Assembly (NCBI GenBank): GCA_039111635.1
Contig: JBCAQO010000013.1
Location: forward strand, 434,001 to 498,000
Origin: Heterobasidion occidentale
Taxonomy: Eukaryota > Basidiomycota > Agaricomycetes > Russulales > Bondarzewiaceae
Reading direction: 5' to 3'
Length of the DNA: 64,000 bases
Positions within the stretch are counted from its first letter, which is position 1, and each line of letters opens with the position of its first letter. Under the pieces are notes generated by a model that was not told the origin of the DNA, did no database searches, and saw only the letters and a program-made list of their open reading frames with translations. Position numbers and translations under genes: made by a program. Shown here piece after piece: positions 24,137-35,018 of the stretch.

Positions 24137-24637
24137 ATGAACGCGAACCTCTCCACCAAAGGCGCCCCCGCACACCTCCTCGCCCTCCCCAGCGTTTCTT
24201 CCTCCCTCTCGTCCTTACCACAGGCGAAGAGCATGGCCAATGTCTCCATACACACCCCCGCCATCCCCAAACAGCACGCTGCAGAGAGTGAAGCCAAGGT
24301 GCGTCTTCCCTTACCCTTTCTCTGTGGCCACCGCCCAACTCACCTGCCACCGCCTTCTCCCAGCTGAAAAAAGCTCTGTCGAAGAACGCCGCGTCTGTCC
24401 ACTCGACGCCGATGCCGCAATACGTGACACTGGTGCGTACACAGCCTGGTCCGTTGCCTTGATGATCACTCGGCTGATCAGCGCTCCCCGTCTCGTCGCC
24501 AGCCGCCCTCGCAGTCATCTCATGGTCATGTCATGATGCGCAAACCGGTGAGTCCCTTGATGCTCTTGACGCGTGTTTCGACTGTCGCCTTACCCCGTGC
24601 GCCGCCTTTTCAGATCAGAACAAAACTCCAGGCTTAA
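24137..24637 (+). CDS. Small four-exon gene for a 99-residue protein of unknown function
   Basis: Four exons join cleanly in phase 0 with canonical GT-AG introns of 65, 70 and 66 nt: 24137-24298, 24364-24432, 24503-24547 and 24614-24637. The predicted protein has 99 residues. It begins MNANLSTKGAPAHLLALP, continues LKKALSKNAASVHSTPMPQY in exon 2 and SHGHVMMRKP in exon 3, and ends IRTKLQA. It has no signal peptide, no transmembrane segment and no cysteine. Being Ser/Pro/Lys-rich, it is probably disordered. A TATA box and pyrimidine-rich leader precede it. I do not recognise the family. The regular exon structure, rather than any motif, is the argument that it is real. The gene is too fragmented to be noticed from open-frame length. 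Confidence 0.62.
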
Positions 24638-27600
24638 TCGCCACCCCATAGACTTCTCCTGCTTTCTTGCTTTGGGACTTTGTAGATATGCCTTGACGGG
24701 CACATCACAAGCTGACTGATATTTTTTTCTCGTTTGTTGGTCCGACATCTCTCTTCTTTCCTTGCATACCTATACATAGACGTCCTCTCTCTCTCTCGCT
24801 GTTCGTTCATCTTGTCGTCGCAATCTCTCCGTCCATTCCCTCGCAATATGTTTTTCCTAGCCCTATCCTCACTCAGACCCATACCACGCGTCTCAGTCTA
24901 CACCCTCCGTCCACATCGACACCACCGCTATCCCCTAATATTGGTACATCTCGCGCTCGCAAGCATTGACTCCTCCACATAGGATGTAGGGTTTTTTCCA
25001 TGTTTTACACTGGGCTTGTGCTGGGTCTCGCATTATTTTTTTTCATACGCGTACATAAAAAAAAATCGAGACCGGTTTTTTATTGACTCGCTGTGGCATT
25101 GAATTGGGATCGCGAGGCGTCGGTCGGCGCGCTCGGAGCCATGTAGAGCCGCCGGGTTGCACGGTTCCGGGCGATCTGCACGCGATCGTCGGTGAATTGC
25201 CGATTCGAGCCTCATGCCAAGATCACGCGTCTCGCTCCCGACGCGCGGTCCGCGGCTTCGCCCACGCGGCAAGTCCCCCTCTCTCTCCTTTGTCTGCAAC
25301 ATCCCGTCTCCCAGCTACGGGAACGGGCGTGGCGACCTGCGTCCCTTTCATTTCTGTCGCAGAACGCGGCTCGCAGAAGCGTGCGATCGGGCCCAGCATA
25401 GGTTCTAACGTGCCTCCGTCTTCGCAGGTGGGTGGGCAGCGTGCAGGGCCCTCAGGGGCACACGTGTTGGTGTCGTCCAGACCATGGCGGTCGGCGCGCT
25501 CGCTTCCTCCGGTCCATGTGTGAGACTCGCGACTCGTCGTGATTTCCGTGCCGTGAGACACACTGCGATATACTACTGTGTATGGCTTAGAGAATCATTT
25601 CAGCGACGCCCTTTCATTTTAGGACGGGCACGAGCGCGTCCTGTACGTGATTGGCTTGCTTGAAACGGCCCGCGCGCGGTGTCGCTCTGCTGATTGTGGG
25701 CCTCATTTTCGTTTAATGGCTGCTGCCGTTAGGCTGAGTGCAGCGTGTCCAGTCTCTATGATAAAGTTTGCGGCTCCCACTCTTCCTCTGGGATCCTTTC
25801 GATCCCTGCGTACAGCCGTGCGCGCGATGCCGGCATCGGCGATTCTCGGTGCACACACACAGAGTTGCCCCTTCGAGCGCAATGCCTCTCATCGCTCGGC
25901 CCTCGTCTCCTTTCGGCGGGGGGGCTGCATTCAAAGGCTTGAAGGGCCCTGCGACCTTTGTGCCTTCCTCTGCCAAGCTCGTGTGGCGGGGCGGGCGCTG
26001 AGATACCGCTGCAGCACCTTAACACCCTATCTTCGGCATTTTCGCGCCTCGCACCTGCTGATGGCCTCGTCGTGAGGTTTTGCCTCCCCCCGACCAATGA
26101 ACACCGACCCGCTCGCAACGAGCAGAGCCACTAGGACTTATCTGCCGTGGCCAGCGGCCCAGCCTCCCTTCTCTCTCTTCGATTTCTGCCTTATCTCTGC
26201 TTCGCGCGAATAACGTTCGGTCACTCAACCTCGCAGTGCGTGATATTTGCAATGGGCTGCCGTGAGTATCATTTAAGTGGGCGTCGTGTTTTGATCCCTG
26301 TTCTGTCTACCGTATCTGGCCCGCCGTTTACGTTTTTGGGGCGCGGTTCTGATGGGCACATCGGTGCGGCAGCCTATCGTGGGTGGATTTGGCCACTGGA
26401 TCGACGTTTGCGGGCGCGTTTGCGGGCTGTGTGCAGCGTTACCCGCGTCATTCTACGCAATGTCGAAGCGAGGATGATGTTTGGGGCTCTCGCGATGCAC
26501 TGTGTATCGGTCGTCGAATTTCCGGAAGGTCAATGACATAGGCCGAAGCAGATGTTGCTAGCGAGCACCTTTGACCAGTGGTCCGTGTTTGTCTCGCCCG
26601 GGCGGTATTTCTCTCATCCATTTGCTCAACCCTGAGACATGTTTTTGTATATACTATTATTACTTACCAATCGCTCTGAGATTCATCACAGATCTCATAA
26701 CTCGACCGACGCCTATTCGACGGCACGCGCCATTCGCGCACGATATAGTGCGATAATCTGGGGCTGTATGTAGGCGCGTGTTGTTTCGAGGAAGGGTAGG
26801 TTTTCTTTCTAGACTTCAAGTTGGACGAGGACAAATTCAAACCTTATCTTGGAAGACTCGGCGACCCAGTTCGTTGGGTCGTTGGCAGGATCGGCATCCT
26901 ACCGGCTTGTCATCCCACTGTTGGCAAACGCCGCTCCTTTTCCAGACATCGAGACAGCCGTCTAGCCCCTGCAGACAGTCCCCCCAGCCGCTGCAGACTC
27001 GAAAATCGGCCCCAGATGAGTTGAATCTAGATGCTTTCCGTCGACGGGCTCACTTCGGACAGATGTTCTCGGGCGAACGATCCGCCCATTGTAGTCTCCC
27101 GCTGCCTTGTCCTCGTACATACTCCGAGATGCCCTCCCCCCTCCCCCCTCTGGGCTTCTCTTCTCTTCTCCCTCGGATGCTCTGCGATAAGCAGAGCACC
27201 GAGCTTCTGCCCTTCATCCGCCGCACTGCGTCCTGCTCCCCTGATCTGTGGAAACGCTTGCAATTTAAACCTTGTTTCCCTCGATCTATTGTCCGCCACC
27301 CTGGGCCGCCTATTTTCGAGCACCCCGGTCCGAATCCGTCGTTCCTGCGCTGGGCTCTCTGCGTGCATGCGAAGATGCAGCAGGGCGCGATGTGGGCTGT
27401 GTGCTTCCGACGGATTGCCGCTGGTTGGCTGCAGCGTCTGACTCCGCAGGCCAGTGCTGGGCCGGATGCCGTGGCACTGCTGCCTTCTAAGAGCCCTCTA
27501 GACCGCTGCCCCGACACCCCCTCCTCGTTTTCTCTCGCAATTGAGAAGTTCGGCACCGCAAAGGTGTTCCACCGCGCCGCGCGCGCTCCGCTTTTGTCAG

Positions 27601-30511
27601 TCGCGTTGCCGTTTCGAGCGCGTCCCCCAGACATCATCGCTCGCCCAGCACGTTCGATGACATCGGTCGGCGGCTGCGGATATCCTCGCCGCGCTGGCCC
27701 ACGCACGCTGGGCGCGAGCTAATTGCATGCCATCAGTGGGCCTCGCCAAGATTGCGCCTCGCGCGCTTCTCCCCGATCTCGTCCATCAGCCTTCTCTTCC
27801 TGACCTCTGTCCTGACTTTTATTTCTAGACGCCTGCGTCGATTTCGCCAGTCGCGCCGGCGCACACACGTTGTGCGTCTCGCCGAGCTCGACAATCACGA
27901 GGTGCGGACATGGAGGACGAGGGAACGTGCGCTGCTGAATGAGGACGCCCACCGATCAATGTACGCGTGTGTCTTTGCTCTGATCGTGTTGGGCTGTGGT
28001 TTTGCCTCTGCTGCTCACTGGGTCCTGGTGGGTCATCCTGCTACGTAACTCGCTGGTCACGGATTGGCGACCTCGTACGGCGGAAACAGAATCAATCGGG
28101 GCCATGTTTCTTGCCAATCCTTAGGCTGCTTCCCCTTCTATTTCACTCTTCGACGACGAAGAAAGACGCGCACCGAAAAATAGATGCTCGCTCCAGACCT
28201 AGGTCCTCGGACGCACGGATCCGAGCACCTCGAGCAGCGCTGTGGATTTTTTCCATCGTCGACCATTGAATCCTGCCCCGCTTCTATGGACCCCACACCG
28301 CACATGTCGTATTCATCCCGCCCACGTTCCCAGCTAACCCAACCCCTGCATCCTCACCGCTTCGCGAAGGCTGTGCCTGGCACCGCCTGGCCGCCTCCGG
28401 GTGAGCGGTTGGAGGACGCATGCCGTGCCCGGCGCGCCTGCTCAATATTAGCTCGCGGCGGCTCACCGGCGGCCTGGTGCTGCGACCCCCCCGGCTGGTC
28501 GTCGATCTCGCGTCCTGCCTCGTGCTGCGCGGCCCTGTCTTCTTGGTCTGATAGAGGGCGCACGCTTCTGCCGAGGGCTTCGTCGCCATCCGTGAATTAA
28601 TGATGCTGGTAAGACGTGCTGGCAAGATGACATGGGCCGCCTCCCGCTCTCGCGCCTGGCGATCTATTCGCCTCGCTCGCTCGTTTCGTGGCGTTCTGCA
28701 GCTCACGCTGTTCTTGGAGGAGCTCGTGGTGGGTGGTTTGCAAGTGTGATCTATAATCGGCACTGGGTAGGATTGCATCCCGCTGCAGCGACCTCCTTAC
28801 CGGTCCGCAGCGGCCTCGCGCTTCTAATTTTGGCTACTTCTGGCCAATGGCAATAGTCGTCTCGTCACTGTCCTTCCGTCCTGCGCGCGGTCGCACATTG
28901 GTAGGCCTTTGCCGATGCGTTCGCTGTTGCTGGATATTTTCCAAGAAGAGACTCGCCGGGGCAAACACGCTCTTTCTTTTTGACCCTGCATGCATCAGAT
29001 CTTGCGCGCTTTGCGGCGTGCAGGTGGATAACCGAGCACTGGCTAAAAACACGGACCTAGTGCTTTATGCTTCCGAAAGAACTAACATTATAGCAGGCAT
29101 CGAGATTGAAGAAGAAGGGGGGGACGTCGCGGGAGTTTTCCTGCCCTCGGTCCGGTGCCTAGATTCGAGGGAGGACTGGTGGGTCTCGCGTTCGCTTGCT
29201 GCGCACGTCCCCGAAGAGCCAGACTTTTTTCTCGCGTTTGATCAGGCAAGTCGAGGGGCTCCACGCCAATAACGCGCGCCGGCTCCTGAGCACATCCCGA
29301 GAGAATCTGCTCTGTCAGCTGCTTTCGGGCTCAGTATATCGTTGATCGGCCTCCCAAGGTCTGCTGGGAACAAAGGCACCTTGACGGTGCGCAGCTTGCG
29401 CTGTTCGACGGCTCGTGATGGCGAGCGTGGCATCCTGATCTGAAACAACGAGATGGCAAATTTGTCGATAATTATACACATCCGTGAGACGTCTCGCAGG
29501 GACTGTTCTGTGCGGACCATTGGATCGGATGGAGGTGCCGTGTAATGTCCAGTATTGGAGGAGCTGCGCCACGCCAATTCCGACCGTTTGTTTTCCCCCG
29601 TGGCAGGTCCTTCGCGATTCATAGATGTTGTCTGATAAACTGATATGCGCATTTTTATCTCTGGATTTTTCCCCAGGGAAGTAAGCAAAGTCATAGAGTT
29701 TCAGGATTACCAATGGCCGTTCCTCAGGGTTTCAACAACAACGGCGAACTGCGAGCCCCTCGTTGTGTCTCGCAAGCAACTCAGATGGCGCGATACTGCC
29801 TGCAAGTCCCCACTGTAAGCGAGGTCGTCGGACCTGCGATGCAACAAAGCGTTCTCGTGAAAAACACTTCCGATGGGGAAGGCTCGGGGAATAGGGTTTG
29901 GCAATTTGACGACAGAAGGCCAAGAGCTAACAGAGCTTCGAGGTCCAGATCGCCCCGATCTATCGATGTCGAAGCCCCCGTAGGCGAGCGTAGGCGTCAC
30001 TTCTTCGGCATGAGGCGCGATCGGGGCCGCTCGTGGCTGGCTCGTGGCCTCGGGGCAATGCAAGAGACAGGGACCAGTCAATATCCACTCATCTGGGGTG
30101 CTTGCCTGCGAGGAATCCAGGAAAGGAGGCGATGATGGCCTTGGGATTCGTGGATCTAAAGTTAAGTGGGCTGAAGCACATGAAAAAGCTGGGTGGGAAG
30201 GGCGAGGCGCCTGGGAAAGAGTTTCGAAGACACAGCTTCGAGCCATCGAGACCTCTGGCTTCGAATATTCTAAGATGATGAATGTGTACTTCACCCGCCC
30301 GCTGCGCTGATAAGGACTGACATGGCTATGCCCAGCGTTTATACAGGTTCGAAACCTGATGCCAACGCTTAGGAGTGGGCATATCTAGACACGTGTTGGA
30401 ACGACAAAAAGACGTCCGGCCTCTGATATCTTGGGTGTATCAGCATTCGCCACACAGTCGGTGGGCGTTAATTTGAAGAATAAAAAATACAGGTGATATA
30501 CATTGTTATCA
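24638..30511. other. 5.9-kb stretch without a convincing gene
   Basis: I found no conserved domain, coherent exon chain, tRNA or transposon ends. The longest open frames (plus 26778-27722, minus 27050-27706, minus 29707-30294) overlap one another on opposite strands and read as unrelated sequence. The left end is probably 3' UTR of the 99-residue gene. The right end is 3' flank of the flavin oxidase and holds a hairpin at 30328-30382. A non-coding transcript or an unrecognised fast-evolving gene cannot be excluded. Confidence 0.4.
30328..30382. other. Nested inverted repeat able to form a 55-nt hairpin
   Basis: Three nested pairings are visible: atgccca (30328-30334) with tgggcat (30376-30382), gcgtt (30335-30339) with aacgc (30364-30368), and caggtt (30344-30349) with aacctg (30353-30358), with a 3-base loop. 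It lies about 130 bases beyond the stop codon of the minus-strand flavin oxidase, so it may fold in that 3' UTR. Confidence 0.5.
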
Positions 30512-32022
30512 TCAAGACTTGGTCTCTGGCCACCCATCCAGACCAACAAGGTCCTTGACCTCTCCTTCGGGGCGCGACTCGTCCTCGTGCCCTTGGATCT
30601 CTGGCCTCCAGCGCCAGGCGTTCTTACGCCTCTCGTCGAGTGTCCCCTCGAGAGCGTCTGCGATATGCGCTCCGATGGTAGGAAGGAACTTAAATGCCAT
30701 TCTGGCGGACGACGTCAGCGCGCGCCCATCAGAAGTAAACACACAAGGACGAACCCTGAGTCCCCAGTGGCCAATAGCAAGCCCTCTGTGCCGGGGATTT
30801 CGCCGATAAGCCAACCGCCGTCTTTGTGGTCTGTGCACCAGCAAACAAATTCGTCTATCAAGGGACGATCGGAAAACTGCGGGAGAACAGTGTCCACGAA
30901 GACGCGCAGCGCGTCGTGCGCCTCCTTCGGGATCGCGTTTTTTACAGGTGAGGGAACAGAAATTTTATCGGAGAAGGAGGGCAGGCGCTGAAAGTGTGTG
31001 TATCCGGGGGTGACGTTGCACAATTTGATCTTGTTGTCGGCCGAGGGCTCGAAGAAGAAACCAAGGTCGGAATGGTCCACGACGGGAGCGCCGCGAAGAG
31101 GTGCTGCTTCTTCCGGAGTGAGTTGAATATGACCGACAGTCCAACACTGTCGGTTCGAATGATTAGCGAGTCGACCTCTTGAGAATGTCACAAAAAGACA
31201 GACTTTTGAAAGACACTGGTCCTTCAAATCTACTAACGATGGACTCCATGCGCCGGTGCATAAAATGACTCTGTCTGCTTCGTGCACCGATCCATCTTTG
31301 CAGAGCACACCCTTGACTATCCCATTCTCATCTTTCACCAGACTGACCATCGTCCCCTTGTCACCGCTGATGAACTTCACACCCATCAGATCCGCCTGCT
31401 TACCAGCAGCAGCGACCGCATCCCGGGCCATGGCCCACCCGTTGTTAGCGTTCCACAACCCGTACCAGTCTTGGATGTTCTTGGCTGCTGGCTGAAGGTG
31501 CGGCGCACGTTTGAGGATCGCCTCGGGGGTCTCAAGAAGCTCGATCTTGTCTGCCAGGTCCGTTCGCTTCAGAACCTCGTATGCCTTCCTGATCAGCTCG
31601 TCGGCCGTACGACTGTTCGCGTCCGAGGCTGCGATGACCTGCAGCCCTGAAGATCAACAGATGCAAACGTGACGACTATCGCAAGACGCACCCAGCCGGT
31701 CTGGTGAAAGTGTGGGCTGAAGATGTCGTCGGACTTCCATGCTTCAATGGCTTGGGCCGCAAGCCTGGCATAGAGCTCGTCAGAGTACTCAGTCCTTATA
31801 ATCTGGGCGAAATGAGATCAAAAGCGTGATTGGGGAAAAATAAGGCCTCCGCACCTTGTTCAAATCACAACCGGCACTCCATTCAGAAGGGCATGGATGA
31901 ACGTCGATAGCCGTGATATTCGTGTAGCCTCGTCGGGCAAGATGAAGCGCAGTCGAGGAGCCAAAGGTACCGCCACCCCCAACGATCAGCACTCGCGAGT
32001 CTTTCTTCAGCGGGGTGGCCAT
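30512..32022 (-). CDS. FAD-dependent oxidase of the amadoriase / saccharopine oxidase type (DAO family)
   Basis: A flavoenzyme of the DAO fold, related to fructosyl-amino-acid oxidases and fungal L-saccharopine or pipecolate oxidases, oxidising a secondary amine with release of peroxide. The ATG at 32022 gives MATPLKKDSRVLIVGGGGTF, the Rossmann GxGxxG motif for FAD, then SSTALHLARRGYTNITAIDV. Exon 2 starts RTEYSDELYARLAAQAIE and exon 3 LQVIAASDANSRTADELI. QDWYGLWNANNGWAMARDAV, CWTVGHIQLTPEE and DEFVCWCTDHKDGGWLIGEI follow; the last holds the likely cysteine that binds FAD covalently. The next-to-last intron joins LLLATGDSG to MAFKFLPTIGAHIADALEG. It ends at the TGA 30512-30514 after an acidic tail. 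No clear SKL-type peroxisomal signal is present. It is divergent from the NYN-domain gene. The exact substrate is uncertain. Confidence 0.85.
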
Positions 32023-32473
32023 TGAGAAGTTCAGGTAGGTAGTTATGAAGGCACGATCGCAGTTTGCAGGTAAAGCGACATACGGAGGACTCCCCAGCGG
32101 GCCAGCTATCGAGTCAAGCCGTTACATAACAGCGGTCGACGAGATAACAGCCGGCAAACCGTTTCTTGCCCACAAAGATAAGACATAATGGGAGGGATCT
32201 CAGGGACATGTTAAGAGTCTTCAAAGCATCAATGGACACAACATGGTCGTCGCTGCTGTCCTTGGCCACAAGTGCGCGCTCCCAGTCGAGTGTCGTGGTG
32301 GCCAAGGGTGACACTGCTGGGATGAGTCACGATCTTTGTCACGGATAAGATAAGGTAAGAGGGTGAGCGGAAGAGGCAAGAACACCTGTCTCCTCATTTC
32401 CTATGCATGGCGGTAACACGCTCTCTTGAAGACGTCCATCACTTTTATTGCGATTGATATAATCTTGTATAAT
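32023..32473. promoter_or_regulatory. Divergent promoter region of the flavin oxidase and NYN genes
   Basis: 450 bp between opposite starts. An AT-rich stretch (tataatcttgtataatatgg) runs directly into the ATG at 32474. Nothing else is identified. Confidence 0.4.
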
Positions 32474-34326
32474 ATGGCGAGTTCGATCTCGGACACAACG
32501 GCTTCACCAACTCCTTTCAGTCCTTTCTCGACCCATTCTGGCGGAAGCGACCTCGCCACATCTGACGGTGCGTTTCCTCCATCATTTTCGGCCCACGATC
32601 CTCACTAGGGTGCAGAAACCCCTGATCTTGGTGCATTTACTACTGTTTTCCGTGCCTTGGACGAACTACAGCCCCGCGCCTTCTCATTTCCCCTCAGCAG
32701 CATCTCCACCACAGTGCCGACGACCACCTCCAATTTCTCGCCCACAGATTATGACTCGGACAGACACAGGGGGTCCACAGTATGGAATCACCAACCAATT
32801 GCATCTTATCTATCCGTCTCCTCGCACGACATACCTTCCAACCGATCCCTGTCCCCGCCTCCTGAACCCCCGTCCTCAGACACTGAGGGGGAGCCAGATG
32901 CCGACGAGGACACCAACGAGGAGCTTTCCGCCCTCGAGCCGTCCCTAGGATATCTTGACATGGCCCTCCAATTCATCGCCGAAGAGCGGGCCAAATTTGC
33001 TGCCCAGCGCGATGCTGCCTGGCGAGGAAATAGCTCTACATCGGAAGGCGCCCTGCGACTGTCCGCTGCTCCTCGCCGTAAGCGCCGTAGAAAGAAGGCC
33101 AAATCCCTCGTTCGGAACAGCCATCTATCGCGCCCCGAACAAGCAGAGGACGAGAGCCGCACGGAGACGATCGACGCTTCTGCCGATCACGAGGCCGATG
33201 ACTGGTCTTCCTCGGTGGAAATATCTTCTTCGTCTCCTGCATACTACAAGTCCACCCCTGGCACACCGCCACAGGCAAAGAAAGAGCGACATGTTAAGCT
33301 GATTGCAGCAATCGATACTAATCCTCGACTTGGCCATTCCAAGTCTACCCCTAGCTTGCGCCATGCGTCCATGCCTCTTGATCCTCGTGTTGTTCGTCTT
33401 CGTGCTCTTGCTATCAAACTGCGGTTTATGTTCCCGGAGGACGCCGCCTCTATCACATCTATTTTATCCAACGACTCTCTCAACTCTTCGTCTCCTGAGT
33501 TCATTGACCCACGTGGGCCTAGTCCGGAATCCGGACAGGCGTTGACCCACGTTTTCATAGACTAGTAAGCCTTACTACCGTTCCAGATCGTCTCACGTTA
33601 ATGTCTCTTGTTCACAGTTCTAATATATTGATTGGCTTTACGACATATCTACGCCGACATACACATCTCGTCACAAATACCAAACCGAAACACATGTCGC
33701 ACGCCGCATTGGCGATCATCCTCGAGCGCGGGCGTCCTATCACACGCCGCGCGCTCGCCGCGTCCTCGCCTTTATACCAGCCAATGGATTCAGCCGAGCA
33801 GCTCGGCTACGACGTGCGTGTGTATGCGCGCGTCCCGGACACTGGTGACGGCGCAGACCGCGCACGCCATAGCGACGGGACGAAGGGGAAGGGGAAGTAT
33901 TTCACGAAGGGCCACAGCCACCGCACATCGGGCGGCGGCACGTCGACGGAATCCGAACCGGGCTCGCACGCGCCAGGCGCGGCGCGGCCCGCACAGACGC
34001 GGATACGGTACCGCGAGCAGGGCGTGGACGAGCTCCTGCAGCTCAAGCTGCACCAGGCGATCGCGGACGTCGATGCGGACGCGCCGCCGAAGGGGTCCAC
34101 GATCGTCCTCGCCACGGGCGACGGGAACGTGGGGCAGTTCAATGAGGAGGGGTTCCTGGGGTGCGTGCGCACGGCGCTGAAGAAGGGGTGGAGGGTCGAG
34201 CTGTATGCTTGGGAAGGCGGGCTCAGCCGCGCGTGGGCACGCGAGTTCGGCGACGGGGGTCCATGGGCGGATAAATTCCGGATTGTGCCTATGGATACAT
34301 TTGGGCCTGATTTATTGGAGGCGTGA
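32474..34326 (+). CDS. NYN (PIN-like RNase) domain protein with long disordered N-terminus
   Basis: Three exons, 32474-32567, 32616-33564 and 33618-34326, give 583 residues in one frame. The donor at 33565 sits exactly where an apparent TAG stop would fall. Splicing joins ALTHVFID to YSNILIGFTTYLRR, creating the start of a NYN/LabA-like domain with its first catalytic aspartate. The domain continues AALAIILERGRPITRRALA, SSPLYQPMDSAEQLGYDVRV, VDELLQLKLHQAI, TIVLATGDGNVGQFNEEGF (second acidic cluster) and LKKGWRVELYAWEGGLS. A Gly/Ser/His-rich insertion occupies about 33840-33990. Residues 1 to about 340 are Ser/Pro/Asp-rich with a basic patch (RRKRRRKKAK), probably nuclear or RNA-binding. NYN domains are metal-dependent ribonucleases in known members. 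The RNA target is unknown. Without splicing the region looks like two separate unknown genes. Confidence 0.75.
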
Positions 34327-35018
34327 GTGGGGTGCGCGGTGCTGGCCTGTCGAGCCGTCGAGGCCTGTCGGTGCTTCGGAGCGGAAGAGTGAGTGGGAAC
34401 GCTGGAGGGACGTTTTTGTTCGATCGAGGTACCTGACCTGCGCGTACTGCCGGCTTGTTGTCTTCATCTAGGATCACTGTACGATATAAACACCTGTATG
34501 TGTAGTAAGCGTGTATTGCTGTATGCATTGACTATCTGTTCTACTTTTAGCGCAAGGCCCAAGCTCGACGGTGAAGAGGTGAACGACGTGTCATCGAACC
34601 TATTTATGAAAGCTGTATGCCGGTGTATAAATGTACATCTGTTCCGATGCAAGTGACGGTGCGGTGATTCGTTCCTTCTAGTCCATCCAAAGTTAACTAG
34701 TTCCTATGTCCGAAGCACAGTTTTAATCCTAGCAAATGGCGAAACGCGCCTTCCATATGTTAGAAATAACACGGTGAAAAAAAGGACACGCTCAACCTAG
34801 TCTGATACATGAGCGAACGACCAAATGAATAAAAAGACCTGGTTATCCGTAATACAACACACAAGCAATATTATTATCCGTACTATAGAACAAGGAAGAC
34901 ACAACATGAGGAGAGAAGGAAAGGTGCTGGGAATGGCGGGTGGCTATGGAACGGCAGGAGAGGGCATCAATTTCGTGAGCTATGAGTGGCTGACGGATCG
35001 GAATCCAAGCGAGTGCAT
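34327..35018. other. Convergent 3' intergenic region
   Basis: It holds the 3' ends of the NYN gene (+) and the FHA-RING gene (-). No further gene, repeat or RNA is seen. Confidence 0.45.

Noticed and set aside
26778..27722. 314-codon open frame on the plus strand
   Set aside because: It overlaps a 218-codon frame on the opposite strand, reads as low-information sequence and has no domain or splice pattern.
30340..30362. tRNA-like T-arm (caggttcgaaacctg)
   Set aside because: No acceptor, D or anticodon arm can be fitted around it; a simple hairpin explains it better.
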